Below, one piece after another: positions 42,500-51,540 of a DNA stretch of 64,000 nt. Every line of letters begins with the position of its first letter. Position 1 is the stretch's first letter. The notes under the pieces are model-generated. The model searched no databases and had not been told where the DNA came from. It was given only the letters and a program-made list of their open reading frames with translations. A program made the translations under genes and the position numbers. Source of the DNA: JAKPQD01 sp029572965 (GTDB taxonomy: Bacteria; Bacteroidota; Bacteroidia; Bacteroidales; DTGW01); NCBI GenBank assembly GCA_035374585.1, contig DAOSPF010000008.1, positions 1-64,000 of the forward strand. The letters are read 5' to 3'.

Positions 42500-43787
42500 T
42501 GTTTTGATGCAAGAGGTTTAAAAATTTGTCTTTGTATTTAAAGTCAATATCATTGTCCACTTGCACTAAACCATTTTTGATTAAATGAGCGTTAATGAAA
42601 GTTTTGTTTTCAAGGTAGAGATAGCAAAGCAAGTTATTTTCGCTGTCGTGTTTTACAATGTCGTATTTCAGAAAGACACGTTTCCCCTTTGTTTTTTCAA
42701 TAAGAAAAGAAGTTGCTTTTCCATTAACTAATGGGTCTTCTTTAACGCCAAGAAGTTTAATGGTCAAATCGTTACTTAAACGAATTTTTTCAGGGCTAAT
42801 AATTTCTTTTACAGTAAACATTTCCTCTCGCTTGGTTGAGCTTTCTTTGTCAATTCTGGAACCAAATTGAAGTTTCTTTATGTCAATTTTTTTGTCAAGC
42901 GTATGAGGGTCTTTGAAAATGTAAGGCAATTTTTGTATTTCTTTTTCAAAGTCAGTTGTAATGGGCTTTTGTTGAATAAATTCATAAGTCGTTCCGTTCA
43001 AATCTTTTTGATGAATTTCCAATTTTTCTTTAATGATTGGAATAAATTCAGGATTGATTTCATAGCCAACCGAATTTCTATCGGTATTTTTTGCTGCCAA
43101 AGAAGTTGTTCCGCTCCCTGCAAAAGGGTCAAGAATAGTTTCTCCAACAAACGAAAACATTTTGATTAGCCGTTTGGGTAATTCTTCAGGGAACATAGCT
43201 ATATGTCCGTTCTGCCTTGCTCCTGCAAAATTCCAATGTCCGGCAAAAAACGTGTTCCATTCTTCAGCAGTCATTTTTGAGAGCTCTTTCTGTTCTTTAG
43301 TGGGTTTAGGGCTATCGCCTAATTTTTTGAAAATAAGGATGAATTCATAGTCCAATTTAAGAATACCGTTTCTTGGGTATGGATAAGAACCCATTTGGAC
43401 CCCACCTCCAGTTGTATTGGAAGTTGTTACTTTTTGCCAAATGATAGCTCCCATGTAATCAAACCCAATATTTTCACAAAACTTTATGATTTCTTCACGA
43501 ATAGGAATGACTTTATAACGACCATAATACACAGCTCGGGCAAATTGGTCACCAATATTAATACATAATCTGCAACCGTTGTGAAGAGTGCGATAACACT
43601 CTTTCCAAACCAAATTCAGGTTATTAATATAATTTTCATAACTGTCATGAAATCCAATTTGATTATCAGTCCCATAGTCTTTCAATTGCCAGTATGGAGG
43701 AGAAGTAATTGCCAAATGTACAGAATTATCAGGCAATTCTTTCATTTGTCGGCTATCTCCATTTATTATTTTATGATTTGTTTTCAC
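42492..43787 (-). CDS. DNA (cytosine-N4/adenine-N6) methyltransferase with C-terminal SNase-like domain
   Basis: A 431-residue protein. The methyltransferase (about 1-260) is beta-class: catalytic motif IV TSPPYW (Ser29-Pro-Pro-Tyr32) precedes the SAM motif I DPFAGSGTT (about 220-228); SPPY favours N4-cytosine methylation. Residues about 323-430 look like a staphylococcal-nuclease OB fold: IKLLGV, KATSFLIEKTKGKRVFL, LLCYLYLENKTFINAHLIKNGLVQV (in parts: LLCYLYL, FINAHLIKNGL). The nuclease arginines seem lost (Lys in IKLLGV, Asn before LLCYLYL), so the domain probably binds rather than cuts. It should protect host DNA against the overlapping restriction enzyme. Confidence 0.88.
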   Translation of the reverse strand: MKTNHKIINGDSRQMKELPDNSVHLAITSPPYWQLKDYGTDNQIGFHDSYENYINNLNLVWKECYRTLHNGCRLCINIGDQFARAVYYGRYKVIPIREEIIKFCENIGFDYMGAIIWQKVTTSNTTGGGVQMGSYPYPRNGILKLDYEFILIFKKLGDSPKPTKEQKELSKMTAEEWNTFFAGHWNFAGARQNGHIAMFPEELPKRLIKMFSFVGETILDPFAGSGTTSLAAKNTDRNSVGYEINPEFIPIIKEKLEIHQKDLNGTTYEFIQQKPITTDFEKEIQKLPYIFKDPHTLDKKIDIKKLQFGSRIDKESSTKREEMFTVKEIISPEKIRLSNDLTIKLLGVKEDPLVNGKATSFLIEKTKGKRVFLKYDIVKHDSENNLLCYLYLENKTFINAHLIKNGLVQVDNDIDFKYKDKFLNLLHQNNG

Positions 43788-43802
43788 TCTTTATTTTTTT
43801 GA

Positions 43803-43843
43803 CAAAAGTACAAAATCTATCGTCAACTAAATAATTGGTTGAC
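43803..43843 (-). promoter_or_regulatory. Promoter and possible operator of the R-M operon
   Basis: On the minus strand a -7 box TACTTTTG (43810-43803) lies 15 bases before the ATG. At 43822-43843, in the -33 region, is a 22-base imperfect palindrome with outer arms GTCAAC/GTTGAC, where a repressor could act. Confidence 0.5.
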
Positions 43844-44016
43844 AAGTTGCTGTTTTTGTGCCATTACCCACAACATTGCAATAGCTATCTATTACAGATA
43901 TTCTGTTTTACTAAAATTATAAAAACGGAAATATGGAGCAACTTGCGATAAGTTTTAATATTTAATGCTTATAAAAGTTATTTTTGCAGCGTTTTTAACA
44001 AATAAACTTAAAAAAG

Positions 44017-46068
44017 ATGAAACAAAAAAACAAAATGAACAGGGCTGTTGCGCAATTCAGGCAATGGTCCAATAAGCGTTACGCTGTATTCAACAGCTTG
44101 CACCGCAGTATTAAAATTTGCACATTGGCACTGGCTTATTCGCTGGTATCAAAACCCGTTACGGTAAAAGCAGAAAGTGCAGACACTTTGCAGATTAAAA
44201 ACCAGGAAATTGACGATGTGGTGGTAGTATCGTCGTTGCTCGAACTGAAAAACTTCCAGACAGGCCGCTCGGTAGAGATAGTACAGCCTACCCAAATCCA
44301 GTCTTCCCCTGCGACGTCGATAGACGACCTATTACGCTACATTCCGGGAGTTGAGTCTCAAACACGCGGCGCATTTGGCTCACAAACCGACTTTTCCATC
44401 AGGGGTTCAAACTTCAACCAGGTACTGGTACTCATCGACGGGCACCCCATCAGCGAGCCGCTCACAGCACACTACAACAGCAATCTTCCTATCACACCTT
44501 CAGAAATAGACCATATAGAGGTCATCAAAGGCCCTGCATCGGGCGAATATGGCGCTGATGCCATGGGAGGAGTTATCCACTTTATTTCCAAAACTTTTGC
44601 CAAAAACCAACAAGCCAAAAACCTTCAGGCCGAGATAAAGGCCTTGGGAGGCCAGCACGCCCTTCTGCAAACCAATGCCGGTGGTTATTTTCAGACCGAC
44701 AGATGGCGCTTTGCAGCCGGAGGCTTTATCAACAAATCGGATGGAAATAAGCTTTCCTCTGGTTTGTACAACTTCTTCGACAACCGAACATACTCATTCT
44801 CTACACGATACAACCTGTCTGACAAATGGTCGCTGGCCTACCGCGGAGCTATTGACGACAGACATTTTAATGCCCAATACTATTACTGGGCCAACATGCA
44901 AGACAGTGCCGAAGAAACGTTGAGCAGGCAACGCCACCATGCACAGCTTTGCCGGGCGTCAGACGCTTATACTACAACCATTAGTGGCAGCTACCTGAAT
45001 ACAAATGACATTTACAAAACCAACAGCATATACCCTAAAAATGACCAAACAACAGAAGTGGCAGCACTAAAAATCAACCAGCAATGGACTGTCAACGATA
45101 AAATAAGACTGGCCGCCGGAACTGATGTCGATTTACGAAGGATTGAAAGCAACAACCGCGGAAACCATGGTACATACAAATATGCCATTTACCTGCTTGC
45201 TTCGATAAGGCCAACAGACAAGCTTAGCGTAAATACTTCTGTGCGCAACGAAAAGCACGAGAAATATGGCAATCACCTTTTGCCCCAATTGAGCCTGGCG
45301 TACAAGATTATCGACAACATAAATGGCAGGCTGGCAGCTGCCCGTGCAATCCGCATGCCAGACTTTACTGAATTGTACTATAACAAGCTCAGGCAGAACG
45401 TGCCTGTTAACAGCCGAATGGGCAACCCTGAACTAAAAGTTGAAAAGTCTTGGAATACTGAGGTTGGCGTTGACTTCTTTCTTGAACGCTTAGCCAATAT
45501 TAGTATTACAGGTTTTTATCGCGAAACCAAGGGACTGATAGACTATGTAAACATACTTTCTTCTGAAGTCCCATTCTTAACAAATCTTTTGCCTAACACC
45601 ACTTACAATGTAGCTTTAAACAATAGCACTACAAAAACATCTGGCCTTGAAACCAATATTTCAAGAAAGGTTTCGTTGAACAGCAAAAGCTATATCCAAG
45701 TATTGGCAGGTTACACATGGCTACATGTTGATGCTTCATTTGAAAAAAATGCGTTGCCGTATTACCTAGGCAACCATGCCAAACATAACCTCAACGGAAC
45801 TGCAACAATCAGGCTAAGTAACCTGCAAATAGAGGTTAATGGCTTGTACAGAATCCGAGATGCCAAATATGAAGCCGCCATCAACCGCTATATGGCTGGA
45901 GGATATGCATTATTCAACACTTCTACCTCGTATGCTTTTTACAAAGAAAGAATTTCGGCCATCGTACAAATAAATAACATCCTCGACCGCAAATATTCTG
46001 ACTTCCCGGGCGTTGATGCCCCCGGACGTTGGATAGCAGCAGGGTTAAGGATTAAATTAGAGAATTAA
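44017..46068 (+). CDS. TonB-dependent outer-membrane receptor, BtuB-like
   Basis: A 683-residue receptor. The odd N-terminus with FRQWSNKRYAVFNSLHRSI before the signal-like hydrophobic stretch is, to my memory, typical of Bacteroidetes vitamin B12 (BtuB) receptors. A TonB box-like region (EIDDVVVVSS) leads into the plug (about 70-180: SIDDLLRYIPGVE, FSIRGSNFNQVLVLIDG, VIKGPASGEYGADAMGGVI) and a 22-strand barrel ending DAPGRWIAAGLRIKLEN. No cobalamin riboswitch signature was found upstream; a -7 box TATTTTTG is at 43979-43986. Transport partners are not in the window, so the substrate is inferred. Confidence 0.88.
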   Translation: MKQKNKMNRAVAQFRQWSNKRYAVFNSLHRSIKICTLALAYSLVSKPVTVKAESADTLQIKNQEIDDVVVVSSLLELKNFQTGRSVEIVQPTQIQSSPATSIDDLLRYIPGVESQTRGAFGSQTDFSIRGSNFNQVLVLIDGHPISEPLTAHYNSNLPITPSEIDHIEVIKGPASGEYGADAMGGVIHFISKTFAKNQQAKNLQAEIKALGGQHALLQTNAGGYFQTDRWRFAAGGFINKSDGNKLSSGLYNFFDNRTYSFSTRYNLSDKWSLAYRGAIDDRHFNAQYYYWANMQDSAEETLSRQRHHAQLCRASDAYTTTISGSYLNTNDIYKTNSIYPKNDQTTEVAALKINQQWTVNDKIRLAAGTDVDLRRIESNNRGNHGTYKYAIYLLASIRPTDKLSVNTSVRNEKHEKYGNHLLPQLSLAYKIIDNINGRLAAARAIRMPDFTELYYNKLRQNVPVNSRMGNPELKVEKSWNTEVGVDFFLERLANISITGFYRETKGLIDYVNILSSEVPFLTNLLPNTTYNVALNNSTTKTSGLETNISRKVSLNSKSYIQVLAGYTWLHVDASFEKNALPYYLGNHAKHNLNGTATIRLSNLQIEVNGLYRIRDAKYEAAINRYMAGGYALFNTSTSYAFYKERISAIVQINNILDRKYSDFPGVDAPGRWIAAGLRIKLEN

Positions 46069-46134
46069 AGAATTAAAGAATTAAAGAATTAGAGAATTAG
46101 CTAATTTGAAAATTTGGAAATTTGAGAATTTGAG
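46063..46134. repeat. Two adjacent 8-bp tandem arrays
   Basis: AATTAAAG repeated three times and once as AATTAGAG (46063-46094), then AATTTGRR four times (46103-46134). The first copy overlaps the receptor stop codon. Confidence 0.8.
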
Positions 46135-46225
46135 AATGAATCACCTTCGATTCTGCAAATCGTAAACACGATAATTTATTGTGGGAGCATACTATCATTC
46201 CATTAAAAAATAAATATGATGAAAT

Positions 46226-46266
46226 AAAAATCCCTGTTATTGCTGTGCTTTAGCAGGGATTTTTTA
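46226..46266 (+). terminator. Terminator in the receptor downstream region
   Basis: AAAAATCCCTG (46226-46236) and CAGGGATTTTT (46254-46264) form an 11-bp stem followed by more T. It is about 160 bases after the receptor stop. Confidence 0.75.
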
Positions 46267-46312
46267 TAAAGTCGGTTTTAACAACTATTGCAACTTTATC
46301 TTTTGACTAATG

Positions 46313-46323
46313 AAACGAGCATG
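46313..46323 (+). repeat. AAACGAGCATG dispersed repeat, copy 3 (extended)
   Basis: The 11-mer is preceded by ATG and followed by CTTAGAAGTAACCACAGACA, nearly the same as at 63973. A hairpin, CCCG (46353-46356) with CGGG (46368-46371) and a T run, follows. Confidence 0.7.
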
Positions 46324-46644
46324 CTTAGAAGTAACCACAGACAAAGATGACTCCCGATTAGTCGGAACGGGTTTTTCTTTGAAGGGCCCTTCGAGGTTTA
46401 TCCAATCTTTAAAATTCAATTTTGTTCGGAAGATAAAACACAAGTATTATTGGTAGTAATATTTTTATTTTCTTTAACAACAACACCAGAGATATAATCA
46501 TCCTTAATAGTACCAGTAAACATCTGGCTTCTCCATTAGCCAAATTAGGCAACACAAAACGATCAAAAAATAGTCCAAATAACAGCTTTGGTTTTGGTTA
46601 TTATTTTTGGTATTTTTGTCCTCCCTATTAACCTTTTAAAGTAA

Positions 46645-47700
46645 ATGAAATTAAACAACCTGCTCCAAAGCCGCACGTCCAAAATAATACTGCTCATAGC
46701 TTTAGCTTTTATCATTTTTCTTGCCATACAAACAGGAATCTTTCTTAAACGCATATACAGTGTTAACATTGAAAAAAACGAACCGGGCTACTTGTATATC
46801 CATACCGGGGCAACATTCACCGATGTTTTTAATGAATTGGAACGCAACAATTTTTTGAAAGACCGCAATTCGTTTATCTGGCTTGCTGGTAAAATGAACT
46901 ACGTAAATCGCATAAAGCCTGGAAGGTATAAAATCACTCCGGGCATGAGCAACAAAGACCTTATAGTCAAGCTTCGCAACGGAGAACAAGAACCTGTAGA
47001 TATTCCCATCCACGATGTACGTACAATACCTCAACTGGCAGGTCTGCTCGACAGATATTTAGAGATTGACTCAATCCATATAGTTGAAAAATTAAGCAAC
47101 GAGGCTTATTTAGACAGTATTGGGTTCAATAAGAACAACGTTTTGGCGATGTTCATCCCTAACACTTATGAATTATACTGGAATGTAAGCCTTGACAAAT
47201 TTGTTCAACGCATGTTAAAAGAATACAACAGGTTTTGGACAACTGCACGTAAAGAAAAAGCAAAAGAGATAGGTCTTTCACAAGATGAAGTATTTACGTT
47301 GGCTTCAATAGTTGAAGAAGAAACCAATGGTATATCTGAATATCCAATTATTGCCGGGGTGTACATAAACCGTTTGAAACGTAATATGCCTCTTCAGGCC
47401 GACCCGACGGTAAAATTTGCCATCGGCAATTTTGCAGCAAAAAGAGTATTAAAGAAAGACACTGGATTTGATTCGCCTTATAACACCTATCGATATAAAG
47501 GCCTACCTCCCGGGCCTATTTGTATGCCTTCTATCAAGGCTATTGATGGCGTGCTCAATTATCAGAAACACAAGTACCTTTATTTCTGTGCCAAAGAAGA
47601 TTTCTCAGGCTTTCATGTTTTTGCCAGCACGCTTGTACAGCACAACCGAAATGCCGAAGCCTTCCAAAAAGCAATGAACAAAAGAGGAATATACCGATAA
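46645..47700 (+). CDS. mltG: Endolytic murein transglycosylase MltG
   Basis: A 351-residue inner-membrane protein with one N-terminal helix (about 12-32), a LysM-like segment (about 45-120) and the YceG catalytic domain. The catalytic Glu224 lies in LASIVEEETNG; conserved MFIPNTYELYW, ADPTVKFAIG and GLPPGPICMPSIKAI are present. It cuts nascent glycan strands and so limits peptidoglycan chain length. It converges with nadE across a perfect inverted repeat. Confidence 0.95.
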   Translation: MKLNNLLQSRTSKIILLIALAFIIFLAIQTGIFLKRIYSVNIEKNEPGYLYIHTGATFTDVFNELERNNFLKDRNSFIWLAGKMNYVNRIKPGRYKITPGMSNKDLIVKLRNGEQEPVDIPIHDVRTIPQLAGLLDRYLEIDSIHIVEKLSNEAYLDSIGFNKNNVLAMFIPNTYELYWNVSLDKFVQRMLKEYNRFWTTARKEKAKEIGLSQDEVFTLASIVEEETNGISEYPIIAGVYINRLKRNMPLQADPTVKFAIGNFAAKRVLKKDTGFDSPYNTYRYKGLPPGPICMPSIKAIDGVLNYQKHKYLYFCAKEDFSGFHVFASTLVQHNRNAEAFQKAMNKRGIYR

Positions 47701-47703
47701 ATC

Positions 47704-47767
47704 AAACACAACGACACAAAGACACAAAGAAAGTTTTTGAATTCAAGAACGTTGTGTCGTTGTGTTT
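47704..47767. terminator. Perfect 16-bp inverted repeat between mltG and nadE
   Basis: AAACACAACGACACAA (47704-47719) and TTGTGTCGTTGTGTTT (47752-47767) are exact complements with a 32-base loop that contains ACAAAGACACAAAG. It touches both convergent stops and may end both transcripts. Similar sequences are widespread in Bacteroidetes as far as I recall. Confidence 0.6.
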
Positions 47768-47770
47768 AAT

Positions 47771-49420
47771 CTAGTATTTTGCCACAATAGGCATTCTGCG
47801 GCCAAAACCAAAAGACTTGGATGAAATACGCAAAATTGGCGGAGTCTGAAAACGCTTATACTCGTTAAAGTTAACCATTTTTATGGTCTTTTCTACCACA
47901 GCTTTATCATAACCCATATCAATAATCTCTTTCTTGCACTTTCGGTTTTCGATATACTGAAATAATATAGCATCCAGCAATACATAGTCAGGCAATGAAT
48001 CTGAATCCTTTTGGTCGGGACGAAGTTCAGCTGAAGGAGCTTTATCTATAATATTTTGAGGAATAACATCTTTATCTTTATTCATAAAATGAGCAAGTTT
48101 GTACACATCGCTCTTATAAACATCGCCAATAACAGACAGTCCGCCATTCATATCGCCATACAAAGTACCATAACCAACAGCTATTTCGCTTTTGTTTGAC
48201 GTATTGAGCAATATATGCCCAAACTTATTAGAGATGGCCATTAGCAAAACGCCACGAGTACGGGCTTGTATATTTTCTTCGGTGATATCTTCAGGCAAAT
48301 TGGCAAAAATAGGACTGAGACTTGTCTTAAAGCTATCCACTACAGATTGTATATTGATAATATCTTTTTGAACACCCAAATTTTCGGCCAACTTCAAAGC
48401 ATCGCCCACCGAATGACCAGATGAATACTTAGATGGCATAAGTAATACCCTTACATTCTCAGCCCCTAAAGCTTTAACAGCAAGCACCAAAACTACTGCC
48501 GAATCAATTCCTCCAGAAAGGCCTAATGTAGCTTTTTTCAAACCACTCTTTTGAAAATAATCGCGAATACCAAGAACAAGAGCATCGTGCATCTTTTCAA
48601 CTTCAGGTTTTTCAATACTTCTCTTATCTTCAAGTGTGATATTCTTAGAATCAATAATCCTGAAATCTTCCTCAAACAAGTTAAGCGCACCAGCTACATG
48701 GCCTTTCGAGTCTATCACCATTGAGCCTCCATCAAAAATAAGGTCTGTATGTGCCCCTATTTGGTTTACATAAAGTAGTGGCAACCTGTAGTTCTTAGCA
48801 TGATTGCAAAATATCTCTTGTTTTAACCTGATTTTTGAATATGAAAACGGCGAAGCGGCAATATTGACAACCAATGAAGGCCTTTGAGCTGCCATTTCGG
48901 CCATTGGTGAAACATTATACATACGGGCACGTTTGTAAGGTATGCTTTCATCGGGAATTTCATCCCATAAATCTTCGCAAATAGTAATAGCAATGCGTTC
49001 GTCCCTAAACTCAATTACCTTAAACTCTGAGCCTGGCTCGAAATAACGATATTCGTCAAAAATATCATAAGTAGGAAGTAAAGCCTTATGATACTGAGCA
49101 ATAATCTTTTTATCATGCAAAAAGAATGCCGTATTGAACAGCCCTTTACCCTGAGGGTTAGTATTGACAGACGGTGCACCAACAATAGCAGCAATTTTAC
49201 CACAATGCAAGGCTATTTCCTTAACACATTCCAAAGATTTCTTGACAAAATACTCATCTTCGAGCAAGTCGTGCGGAGGATAGCCACAAACAGAAAGCTC
49301 TGAAAAGACAATCAAATCAACATTTTGTTTCTCGGCCTTTTCAATAGCCTCAACTATCTTTTTGCAATTGTATTCAAAATTTCCAATGATATAATTCTGT
49401 TGTGCCAGTGCTATTAACAT
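47771..49420 (-). CDS. nadE: Glutamine-dependent NAD+ synthetase
   Basis: A 549-residue two-domain enzyme forming NAD+ from deamido-NAD+, ATP and glutamine. The N-terminal nitrilase-type glutaminase has Glu41 (VFSELSVCGYPP), the Lys region (HKALLPTYDIFDE) and the nucleophile Cys in ITICEDLW. The synthetase domain carries the PP-loop SGGIDSAVV, NTSNKSEIAVGYGTLYGD (parts: NKSEIAVGY) and PSAELRPDQKD. Typical length. Next to a small barrel protein gene 11 bases upstream on the same strand. Confidence 0.97.
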   Translation of the reverse strand: MLIALAQQNYIIGNFEYNCKKIVEAIEKAEKQNVDLIVFSELSVCGYPPHDLLEDEYFVKKSLECVKEIALHCGKIAAIVGAPSVNTNPQGKGLFNTAFFLHDKKIIAQYHKALLPTYDIFDEYRYFEPGSEFKVIEFRDERIAITICEDLWDEIPDESIPYKRARMYNVSPMAEMAAQRPSLVVNIAASPFSYSKIRLKQEIFCNHAKNYRLPLLYVNQIGAHTDLIFDGGSMVIDSKGHVAGALNLFEEDFRIIDSKNITLEDKRSIEKPEVEKMHDALVLGIRDYFQKSGLKKATLGLSGGIDSAVVLVLAVKALGAENVRVLLMPSKYSSGHSVGDALKLAENLGVQKDIINIQSVVDSFKTSLSPIFANLPEDITEENIQARTRGVLLMAISNKFGHILLNTSNKSEIAVGYGTLYGDMNGGLSVIGDVYKSDVYKLAHFMNKDKDVIPQNIIDKAPSAELRPDQKDSDSLPDYVLLDAILFQYIENRKCKKEIIDMGYDKAVVEKTIKMVNFNEYKRFQTPPILRISSKSFGFGRRMPIVAKY

Positions 49421-49431
49421 ATACAGTTTTT

Positions 49432-50106
49432 TTAAAACATGAAACCAAGACGTATAGCAATACTTCTGGTAGTTACTTTATCTTTTGAATTATCAGTAAT
49501 ATCTACAAAGCCGCTTGTATAAGTAAGTCCGGCAACAATAGCATTTCCGCCACGCAACGAGTACATTACCCCGGCTCCAATATGATACCCCAAGTTAAAA
49601 AAATGGATTTCATCTGTAATATTACTATTATCTAAAAGTCCTTTTGCATCTCCAGAGGTAGCATGAGCATTAATATTCATAAATGATGTCAAACCAAGAT
49701 GTGCATAAATAGTGGTATATCCGATTTCGTGAGATTTAAACTTCAGGCCAAAAGGCACAACCAAGTATTGAAGATTGTACTTAACGTTAGTATTAGCGGG
49801 TAAATTAACTGCTGAGGTATCATCCTTAGTTGAAAACGAGTAAGCATAAGTATTTGATGCACTACCATTTAACGAAGCAATAGAAATACCCGTCGAAAAA
49901 GCATAATTTTCAGCAAAATATTTATCCATATTCAGGCCTACATCGTACCCAAACGTAGCCCCACCTGTTTTAGTAGATTTGACATCACTTGCATACCAGT
50001 TAATACAAGGGTTAGCAAAAACAGTAAATTTATACTTCGATTCCTGCGCTTGAAAAACCTGGACCACGCCAAGTAGTATAAAAAATATTACAGCTCCTTT
50101 TGCCAT
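49432..50106 (-). CDS. Outer-membrane beta-barrel protein (PorT-like family)
   Basis: A 224-residue protein with a signal peptide (MAKGAVIFFILLGVVQVFQAQ in form, cut after AQ-type Ala/Gln) and a run of amphipathic strands of an eight-stranded OMP_b-brl_2 barrel; it ends with the strand SIAIRLGFMF and terminal Phe. Conserved features are LQYLVVPFGLKFKS and GAGVMYSLRGGNAIVAGLTYTSG (parts: YLVVPFGLKF, GLTYTSGF). Members of this family include PorT of the type IX secretion system, but also many others, so I do not claim it is PorT. It is in tandem with nadE. Confidence 0.82.
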   Translation of the reverse strand: MAKGAVIFFILLGVVQVFQAQESKYKFTVFANPCINWYASDVKSTKTGGATFGYDVGLNMDKYFAENYAFSTGISIASLNGSASNTYAYSFSTKDDTSAVNLPANTNVKYNLQYLVVPFGLKFKSHEIGYTTIYAHLGLTSFMNINAHATSGDAKGLLDNSNITDEIHFFNLGYHIGAGVMYSLRGGNAIVAGLTYTSGFVDITDNSKDKVTTRSIAIRLGFMF

Positions 50107-50206
50107 ATTTTCAGGTTTTTAAGTTAATACACTTTTAATGCTGTAAAAGTAAATAAATACAAGTTCAGCAAACCCGTTATTCATTGAAAGTTATCAACCT
50201 TTTATG

Positions 50207-50217
50207 AAACGAGCATG
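50207..50217 (+). repeat. AAACGAGCATG dispersed repeat, copy 4
   Basis: Exact 11-mer preceded by ATG and followed by TTTTAAAATAGCG; lies between the CapA-like gene and the barrel gene. Confidence 0.65.
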
Positions 50218-50270
50218 TTTTAAAATAGCGTTTCAACAAAGTTTAAAATTATGCAATAACAGTGCCATTC

Positions 50271-51380
50271 TTAATGAAAATATGTTGTATCAATAAGAAT
50301 ATTAGGCAACTGAATACGCAAATCTTCGGCATGTTCTTTCAGTCGGGCAGCAGCATCAGGTGGTAAGTGCAAACTATCGGAATGGAGCTGGTAATATTGA
50401 ATAGGTATTACATAATACTGATATCGGGAGGATAACGTTCCTTTGTAAACCCAGTATGGAATGTACATAGGCTTTACATCAACTTTACCACTGGTTATCT
50501 CAATATTTAGTGTTACTACAGCCCCTCCGTCTTTGTACCTGTCACGCTGATTGGATATAAAGTTGCCCGTTGAATAAAATACAGGCATTTTATTGACCGA
50601 ATCCACAGTTACCCATTCAAAAGTTTGTACAACATGGGGATGCGAACCAACAACAGCATCAAAGCCCATTTGGGCAAGCATCCTGGCATACTTCTTTTGA
50701 TAATCCGAAGGAGTAAGCTCATATTCATTGCCCCAATGCACAAAAGCTATTTTAACTTCAGCTCTCTTTTCTTCAGCAACCTTAACATCAGCCTTTATTT
50801 GATCCCTGTCAAGATAATTCACCACAGAAGGCGGGTCTGGCACAAATCCATTTGTCCCATAGGTATAATTGAAAAGAGCTATCTTAATTCCATTTTTCTC
50901 AACAATCAAAGGGCATTTGCTGGCTCTATCTTCTGCATTGTAGTATGTACCCATCCTTAAAAGCTGTACTGAATCAATCATCTTTAAAGTTCTGTACATT
51001 CCGGACTTACCTTTGTCATAACAATGATTATTGGCTGTAGCCAATACATCTATACCAAAATCTCTAAGCTCAAAAACCAAATCATCAGGTGAAGAAAATG
51101 TAGGATAACCAGTATAAGGTTTTCCGCCAAATACCACCTCAAGGTTCCCAATTGACAAGTCACACTTTAAAACTGGTTCTTTAATAAACTGAAAACACGG
51201 AGCATAATCATAAGTATCATTTGAAGAGTCATATGCAGCCTTAACTTGAGGCATATGCCCCATAATATCGCCAAGAAAAAGTAGCTTAACATGACGCAGT
51301 AATGAATCTTGCCCAATCAAACCATAAGGTTGACAACAAAGACAGAAAAATAAAGCAGCTAAGAAATAACGTTTTAACAT
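50271..51380 (-). CDS. CapA-family protein (poly-gamma-glutamate synthesis-like phosphoesterase)
   Basis: A 369-residue protein with an N-terminal signal (about 1-23). The PGA_cap domain (calcineurin-like fold) shows LLFLGDIMGHMPQ, SIGNLEVVFGG, VLATANNHCYDKG, VHWGNEYEL and DAVVGSHPHVVQTFE, with metal-ligand Asp, Asn and His residues in the usual order. Relatives act in capsule or poly-gamma-glutamate export, but the true activity of many is unknown. It is monocistronic, with a non-coding gap of 164 bases after it holding one dispersed repeat. Confidence 0.9.
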   Translation of the reverse strand: MLKRYFLAALFFCLCCQPYGLIGQDSLLRHVKLLFLGDIMGHMPQVKAAYDSSNDTYDYAPCFQFIKEPVLKCDLSIGNLEVVFGGKPYTGYPTFSSPDDLVFELRDFGIDVLATANNHCYDKGKSGMYRTLKMIDSVQLLRMGTYYNAEDRASKCPLIVEKNGIKIALFNYTYGTNGFVPDPPSVVNYLDRDQIKADVKVAEEKRAEVKIAFVHWGNEYELTPSDYQKKYARMLAQMGFDAVVGSHPHVVQTFEWVTVDSVNKMPVFYSTGNFISNQRDRYKDGGAVVTLNIEITSGKVDVKPMYIPYWVYKGTLSSRYQYYVIPIQYYQLHSDSLHLPPDAAARLKEHAEDLRIQLPNILIDTTYFH

Positions 51381-51540
51381 AAATGCAAAATCTCAAAATA
51401 ATAGACAAAGAAATAATTTCTTTAGAACATATTGATAGAGAAGCATTAATATTTTCAAAAAAAACATCTCAACACTTTTGACAAAACATTTAAAGAAAAA
51501 CATGTTTTTTTCTTAACTTTAATAAAGAAATTAACCTGAT

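Larger units (their letters stand above)
46069..46644. other. Gene-free region between the BtuB-like receptor and mltG
   Basis: 576 bases without a credible gene. Contents: the 8-bp tandem arrays, a terminator hairpin, one long copy of the AAACGAGCATG repeat with a CCCG...CGGG hairpin, and AT-rich DNA before mltG. Confidence 0.6.

Noticed and set aside
43802..44016. Cobalamin riboswitch before the BtuB-like receptor
   Set aside because: I looked for the conserved B12-box type core and found none in the 229-base leader.
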